NCBI GenBank assembly: GCA_965247425.1 | Contig: OZ252023.1 | Span: 3,100,001 to 3,164,000 of the forward strand | Source of the DNA: CAZOZZ01 sp965247425 | GTDB taxonomy: Bacteria; Acidobacteriota; Terriglobia; 20CM-2-55-15 | Direction of reading: 5' to 3' | DNA length: 64,000 nt | In this document: piece after piece, positions 61,601-64,000 of the stretch | How positions within the stretch are numbered: the first letter of the stretch is position 1 | Layout of the letters: each line of letters starts with the position of its first letter | Translations under genes and position numbers: made by a program | The notes under the pieces: model-generated | Seen by the model: only the letters and a program-made list of their open reading frames with translations | Told to the model about the DNA's origin: nothing | The model's database searches: none

Positions 61601-64000
61601 TCCCTGTCCATGGACTTGCGACGCCACTTGCCGGATCGGGCAAGCTGCTGGTCTCGTAAGTCGCGTCCGCCGCTCCGTTCAGGACGACTTTCTTGACGGA
61701 ACTCCCGTCAAAAGTCGCCACGTAGGTGGTGCCCCCATTGTCGTACGTCAAACTGCCGTCAGTGAGCACATAGTGAGCGAAGTTGGGAGCCGTGACCGTC
61801 ACATTTCCACCGGAATTGTCCTTGATCGTGCTCCGCCCGGGACCGCCGATATAGGTACCTCCACCAGAACCGTACGTCACAGTACTGAGAGCGGTGCCGC
61901 CCTGGACGGTTGCCGCGCCGCCACCGGTATTAAAAATGTTCTGCCCGCTGACCGTCTTGCCGACATTGATGGCGACCGTGGCGGTGACAGCCCCATCGAT
62001 CGCGATAAAGTTGTTATTGCCCTCGGTGTCCGTGGCAAAAATGTGTGTGATGTTGTCGTATATCTGGTCAAAGCCCAGCCCGCTGACTTTCACCTTCTGT
62101 CCCACGGAGCTTCCAGAGCCGGCCACGGTGATCGAATAATTCTCATCCTCGGCCGGATAGAAATCACCCCTGTGAACCGCGTCGACGCCGATGTTGAGGC
62201 GCAGACTGTTGCCCTGGCGGGTGGCGAGGTCCGGCGGCGGCGGCGGGGTAGCCGTGGTTAACGGACCGAACGTCATGCGCCAGGTGCCCGATATGACGAA
62301 GGCGGGTACGTGGACCGTATACGTCTTCCAGGGCGTCCAGACCCTGAATGAGAACGCCGGTGTGATCTCGAGGCTGATCCCAACGGCGACCTTCACAAAA
62401 CCGCTCGAGATATCGAATGCGCCAAACGCGCTCACCTTGATCGTGAATGCCCCGAAAGTACCGCTGATAAACCCGGAGAAGCCGGAGTTCGAGAAGCTGA
62501 CGCTGATCGTCCCCCTGAACCCGAAGATGTCCGGATTGAGGATGGTCACGGTGGCCGAGGCGGAAAAGCTGAAATTGAGGTCAGTATCCAGATGTCCGCT
62601 GACGCTGAGAGTAATGAATCCAAAGAAATCCAGAGTGAGCGGATTCGATGAGGGAACCCAGATGCTCAACCCCGCGGGCGACATGTCGATGAACAGGCTG
62701 CCGCCAAGGACCAGGCCTAAGAGATTGACCTCCAAGTCCGTTACCGCGATTCGCAACGAATGCGCGGCAATCGAATTTCGAACGGCCCCGGTCGTGTTCC
62801 CGGTGAGCAGGAACGCACCCTTGATACTGAAGTCGCCCAAGAGTGGGAAAACGTTAACCTCAGAGTTCGAGCCCTGCTTGACCTCAATGCTGAAAGCGAT
62901 GCCTGGACGGTCGTCGTAATAGAGCGCCGCAAAACCATCCACACTCAGGGTGCTTCCAAAGACATCGATTGACGCGGCAACCCCCACCTGGATACTACTC
63001 TGCCCGACGGTCAGATCGAACCTGCCGCTCATGGTGAGGGCGCCCGCAACACTGAGGTCGCCGATGATTCGAATCCTCGCGTATGGACCCCCTGTCAGAG
63101 ACACGGTCTCACCGGCGATCGTCGCGACGAAGCTGGTTGTGGAATTCAATTCAAACGTAAATGTGCCGCCAAAGTTGAATCCGGCTCCCAAAAACCCCGA
63201 TCCGAAGTCGAGCAAGATCTTCGCCGCGATACCGTTGGCGTTGATCCGCAACGCACCGTTGACATTCACGCTGATCAGGGCCCTGCCGCCGAGCATCGCC
63301 CTCAGCGTTCCATCGGCAGCCACTTCGAGACCGGCAGCGTTTGCAACCAGCATGAACGAGCCATCCAGACGGAAGCCGTTGTTGGCGTTTGCGCCGAGAA
63401 CGATTTGCCCGTTTGTAACCGTGATCTTGACGTAGGGGCCTGCAGCCAGGTTCACCGCCTGGCCAGCGATGTTCGCAACCGCCACGCCAGTCGTATTCAA
63501 CTCGAAAATGAAGGTGCCGGCCATGCTGAACCCAACGCCCGAGAGGCCCGGAGCGAAGGTCAACGAAATCCGCGCCGCGATACCGTCGGCGTTGATCAGC
63601 AGGGCGCCATCCGCGTCCACGTCGAGGATGGTGGTCGGGCCCACCGCAGCCTTGAGCCTCGCATCGGCGGCGACCTGAAGCCCATTGCTTCCGGCTGACA
63701 GCGTAAATGTGCCTTCCAGGACGAAGCCGTTGGCGCCGAACGCGATAGTCGCGGGCCCGACGTTGGCGCCGCCGATCTGGATCTGGATGTAGGATCCCGC
63801 GGCGAGATTCACCGGGGTTCCGGCAATCGAACCTACTGCCACGCCGGTCGTGTTGAGCTCGAGGACGAACCCGCCGCTCAGAACGAATCCGGTCAGGCTG
63901 ATCGGGCTAGACCCCAGGTCGAATTTCGCAGCGATTCCACTGCTGTTGATCAGTAACGCGGCAGCCGTCAGGCTGAATTCGAATACGGTGATGCCCCCAG
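51900..64000 (-). CDS. Giant repetitive RTX/adhesin-type protein, 5' partial
   Basis: The frame is open from the right window edge; the same repeat pattern is visible up to base 64000, so the N-terminus is missing. At least 4030 codons here, and at least 5270 with the C-terminal frame. Regions in order: repeats of about 117-119 residues with NTTGVAVxxIAG and GALLINADGIAAR (64000 to about 62250); a linker; many repeats of about 70-90 residues mixing DTINVGS, NVDDxDxG and LGSGxDTFxIxxTH (about 62100-58000); Calx-beta-like segments (VVLTRRPTGEVIVT, VVLSQQPTSNVEVVV; about 57300-56000); further SGDD-type repeats; then RTX units. The shift ends the frame at TASEVTS. Predicted secreted or surface-bound, acting in adhesion or biofilm. 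Large plus-strand open frames opposite it are codon-bias shadows. Confidence 0.85.
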   Translation of the reverse strand, partial: GGITVFEFSLTAAALLINSSGIAAKFDLGSSPISLTGFVLSGGFVLELNTTGVAVGSIAGTPVNLAAGSYIQIQIGGANVGPATIAFGANGFVLEGTFTLSAGSNGLQVAADARLKAAVGPTTILDVDADGALLINADGIAARISLTFAPGLSGVGFSMAGTFIFELNTTGVAVANIAGQAVNLAAGPYVKITVTNGQIVLGANANNGFRLDGSFMLVANAAGLEVAADGTLRAMLGGRALISVNVNGALRINANGIAAKILLDFGSGFLGAGFNFGGTFTFELNSTTSFVATIAGETVSLTGGPYARIRIIGDLSVAGALTMSGRFDLTVGQSSIQVGVAASIDVFGSTLSVDGFAALYYDDRPGIAFSIEVKQGSNSEVNVFPLLGDFSIKGAFLLTGNTTGAVRNSIAAHSLRIAVTDLEVNLLGLVLGGSLFIDMSPAGLSIWVPSSNPLTLDFFGFITLSVSGHLDTDLNFSFSASATVTILNPDIFGFRGTISVSFSNSGFSGFISGTFGAFTIKVSAFGAFDISSGFVKVAVGISLEITPAFSFRVWTPWKTYTVHVPAFVISGTWRMTFGPLTTATPPPPPDLATRQGNSLRLNIGVDAVHRGDFYPAEDENYSITVAGSGSSVGQKVKVSGLGFDQIYDNITHIFATDTEGNNNFIAIDGAVTATVAINVGKTVSGQNIFNTGGGAATVQGGTALSTVTYGSGGGTYIGGPGRSTIKDNSGGNVTVTAPNFAHYVLTDGSLTYDNGGTTYVATFDGSSVKKVVLNGAADATYETSSLPDPASGVASPWTGNATFNGSGGSSRIRATTAGAITLANGTLTESGVSITLTNIFIADLHGNGNNNTFTVSGWTRNGNITGNSGTDTVVATNNANFTLTNAALTRSSGGTFNLSSIERATLTGGGSANVFTVSNWSGQATLDGAGGGDSYTVHLVGSGGGKVTINDTVGSVDSLVVNGTGGADAFTVTGTQVQRGSETVQYAGLETLTVNGLATADSFNVTGISISTALNGAGGNDTFNVRAINAGTTINTGVGTNTVNVGSASPGSGNVNSIAAKLTVVGSTTDTLNVDDHDGGTHSAFVAAARIWGLGMPSSSSTAGGITYSGIRNLNLRLGSRRDTVNVHSTVNGNTTTIETGGGAEPNTVNVGSATPGSGNVNAISGLLVLVGGSNADTVNVDDHDSGPETVVLTANRIWGLDMAGSTATARGVSYSGIEVLNFGLGTRQDTVHIESTNAGTTTTLNTGGGVDTVHVRTISGPTFLNTQAGADTINVSTTSNNVNQISALLTIAGGTPTEGSDVLNVFDSGDGATNTGFLTDTTITGLDMALGIVYGGIEDVNIYLGSGADTFTILNTHGGRTLVDTGSNDDTVNVRRISGVTTIQGAGGTDTINVGSLAAATAGTVNAIDAHLIIRGNAGNDVLNIDDTGDGDVNDGVLTSSTLNGLDLSPSGITYTGLVALNIHLGSGSDTFRIDTTHDGSTIVDAGPGGDRIDVRTIAGATTINGETGGDTINVGSLAPTMIGGIVDGINAVLTINGGGDAGVDQIDIDDSGDGNGNIGTLSSTRVSGLDMGGPGVTGHIDYFTVEVLNIDLGIGSDTFTIESTHVGTTTLDSSSGSDEINVQTISGSTFLNTRLGDDTINVGNTGDLADQVSALLTIDGGAPSAGSDILNVFDSGDTTDNIGFLTNTATGTEITGLGMALGIVYVDIEDLNIFLGSGNDIFNISGTDSATWVYAGAGNDAVNVHRIDDETLVFGQTGDDRIHVGVLFDAASGFLIDARNGSLIDPRVTGTGDGETSPNIVARNTPNLIGARLTLDGRDGGDQYFIWLSGTGGGGLINVFDSGSVGGDFLTVFASEQDDVILLRAGVGDKDLGDFVERGVPEPVTAQRAGLVAGDLAAFGTARIGMVALLNAGRTSTPADVERVNYSRNIEQNTGINGNLIVQGVGGRDECYVDDNLAPTQLFGGSAGNYFQFGQLYNSPRADNFFAGIADPADEFLTVETTRGFISNGTSFDLTAVGALDGENQFVIINNQATLNLLGGDRGDIFTVRSFAHVGSVDASRRGVDISTGGGENLIEYVVGAPINIDGGGGFNTLKIIGTEFGDDYVITENGVFGGGRLVNFVNIQQLEVDAAEGNDRFFIQGTAPGTSVILSGSLGSDVFFVGGQAPDIISRDLLGHSGIIAHGVASNDPNFDGLRTDEIAANVGDNDEAGIVITEEGGETVVVQGVRFDSYTVVLTRRPTGEVIVTASAPRAVVRVEERTELRPIAQLSNSPGGSFNDTVELVFGPTNWDVPQAVWVQVAAGQPHSGVVTGFVTHDVAGDRVVGRTTSALRFVGQDPNRLVDSSANFGPVDSLRGASLTISEGPGKGQTRNIVANTATTLTFEKPWVLAELTAAEASDPLNQSDYEIRLFEGLAIPVVSVKTYFTGPGAALLTPGGGLEVIEQSGGVNFAAPTSFVGSYQVVLTEAPTAGNVVVTINAGVGLGTDKASLTFTAANWHQPQTVRVAIASDGIVQKTRLLEISHQVGGNAIESAFVRVIDGDSPTVVVTESDGSTNVIEDELFRSGVPRADDYTVVLSQQPTSNVEVVVRAEGTRTSKGRVVNFGEQVRVAVNGSNFANTVTLVFTPNNWNQAQTVQVKALDDDVVDGGDTKVFPRLADDTSRIQGPLLIQGGGGQGSLVGLPIPVLLPGETNDFIPTGDIEQGEGPISNRVVVDADDLGLFIIKYGLNFGPEPGASPLDTLIGKTFRFIDGLNGTEFDRRFGPLSTTGEVFNPADPGLQRLVPFREIAGVTDLGSGLVELTFDLDWNFDVNVGETYALVNASPANFFAVEDDQVDLFFVLDSDARSDEVGRLIFHTENDPANLDVPVQNRGQLVGLGMHNGRTLGTGIGATRLPAGIMFDEIEALEITLGSGDDHLVIEGTHSGSTRVNGGVGDDRIEVWSAAGPTTVNGGPGDDVITVGEPDANERTLSRIASLVTIGGDVPAATVRTTVRGETDVFGPGGGLIAQGSTNEQEIIINAGGGTFTLRFKGAVTDPDAQPPAGLETAPIAHDAPAAAIKQALLDLNVFQATDFEVERFGDRIIIRFTETGLFAKTPMHLFGTGSGNLLQTGTNTLNVVGTADALDAWAVLTGSTLTGLGMPSTNAIQAIFVDDPLPGDALRPFTLSFDGFTTGLLDVTTSAADMQSALEGLQSIGSGNVVVDKVDNVFVVRFQGTLTNRLLPVLTAGAGDAHVFIAIREPGIDKLDPADFAPSADSSARNDLQGLTIDAIGGTFRIEFGGQLTGALAHNASADEVRDALQRLVGNRFADDIAVGRFGTAYQILFQGVLRQVMGGNGVGFLKVDTGALAGTATLVTRMDGVNYYFIDELNIDFGSGDDVLNVQSTTAGVTNIALNDGDDRIFVSSDADLDGNTVGPQGAVYAFDFLTGHLDGILGDLNIDAGQGRHVMMISDEATALSKGTLLSPVTIRRVDTNFTQPVILGDIEIEILNLKRVGRAIRFGAAPDGTFFDGITLWGGQNGNVFDVTATHLRQSQQWRTQTILNTGDSGDTVTVDLADGTDDFFVLNGQGGDDDIDAHDSTLPLVIFGGTGGDKITGGRGGDVIFGDLGRIVYQDENGGVSTILGHGGTYDFTDGRELPPYVMFTVDPFTGGVDDITGGQAADAIVGGALGDTIDAGEGNNTVVGDAAWTEIDFGLSEVGSATEHAGAVPLRIESVLDTFDLQRAWNFDIDPFTSTDLVITGGVDIIDTGSDNDVVAGGLSGDTIRIVGGHNTVLGDNGIVTFQEGTRILASVVSTYLRTGAKTFVQGGGDTIETGNGNDLVIGGLGGDGITIDGGNNIVLADEGSATFQAITGLRNRIESLYLDGLGKSPLTGAGANVGHDTIKTGIGNDLVIGSLGDDEITVADGNNIIFGDEGFVQYQAQADTNNTSVLGEVTSSYLDEARTFLQGGVDEIETGGGNDTIIAGLGDDEVGASDGNNIVLADDGSITYQKTSGLLNRIESRYLDGNGDSALAGAGAVVGNDEIKTASEVTS

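Noticed and set aside
55000..62000. Regular spaced repeats that could suggest a CRISPR array
   Set aside because: Repeat units are long, diverged, in frame and encode Gly/Asp-rich protein repeats; there are no identical short repeats with unique spacers and no cas genes.
1..64000. tRNA, rRNA, riboswitch or replication-origin signals
   Set aside because: I looked for cloverleaf-like arms, conserved rRNA words and clustered DnaA-like boxes and found none I could support.

Overview
This looks like a piece of a GC-rich, Gram-negative, metabolically versatile bacterial chromosome. Several proteins point to an outer membrane: a TonB-dependent receptor and a DUF481 beta-barrel, both ending in Phe, a lipoprotein, and Tat-type exported proteins. 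The gene mix (Oar-like receptor, PQQ dehydrogenase, PEP-mutase-like, DUF1028 and M24 proteins, type I PKS) would suit Acidobacteriota or a similar soil or marine lineage. That is inference; no rRNA or tRNA gene was seen.

Layout. 1-2516: end of an IS1380-family element next to a broken membrane-protein gene. 2743-4713: DoxX-like and heme-copper-oxidase-like membrane proteins. 4868-23894, almost all on the minus strand: a polyketide locus. In transcription order it holds a type I PKS split into two frames, a putative Fe(II)/2OG oxygenase, a FabZ-like dehydratase, a 4'-phosphopantetheinyl transferase, a ParA-like ATPase and a small basic protein. A plus-strand DUF481 gene inside this region is cut by IS copy 1 (7441-9348). 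23897-24361: an OsmC-family gene whose conserved cysteine codon is TGA and is followed by a SECIS-like hairpin, so it is a candidate selenoprotein. 24491-26041: a DUF6882-like/pentapeptide/TIR protein. 26168-35861: housekeeping and envelope genes. 36132-42016: an operon for uptake and hydrolysis (M24 peptidase, Pot-type ABC transporter, DUF1028), with an amber codon inside the ATPase. 42063-43970: IS copy 2, inverted relative to copy 1. 44122-48150: PQQ dehydrogenase, aldolase and a P-loop kinase. 48160-64000: one giant repetitive RTX-type surface or secreted protein, broken once by a single-base deletion and running off the window.

How the genes work together. The PKS, oxygenase, dehydratase and PPTase form a plausible lipid or polyketide pathway: the PPTase would load the three visible ACPs and the FabZ-like protein would supply the dehydration that the PKS lacks in cis. 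The PKS is strongly degraded or divergent: its 5' end starts inside a KR, one KR has lost about 45 residues and its frame, two of three ATs lack the catalytic Ser and the small subdomain, and the last KS has Ser for Cys.

Caution. Six loci carry a frameshift or in-frame stop (about 1.97, 5.32, 18.98, 24.06, 40.57 and 51.92 kb). Some may be sequencing or assembly errors; each is described separately with its internal evidence.
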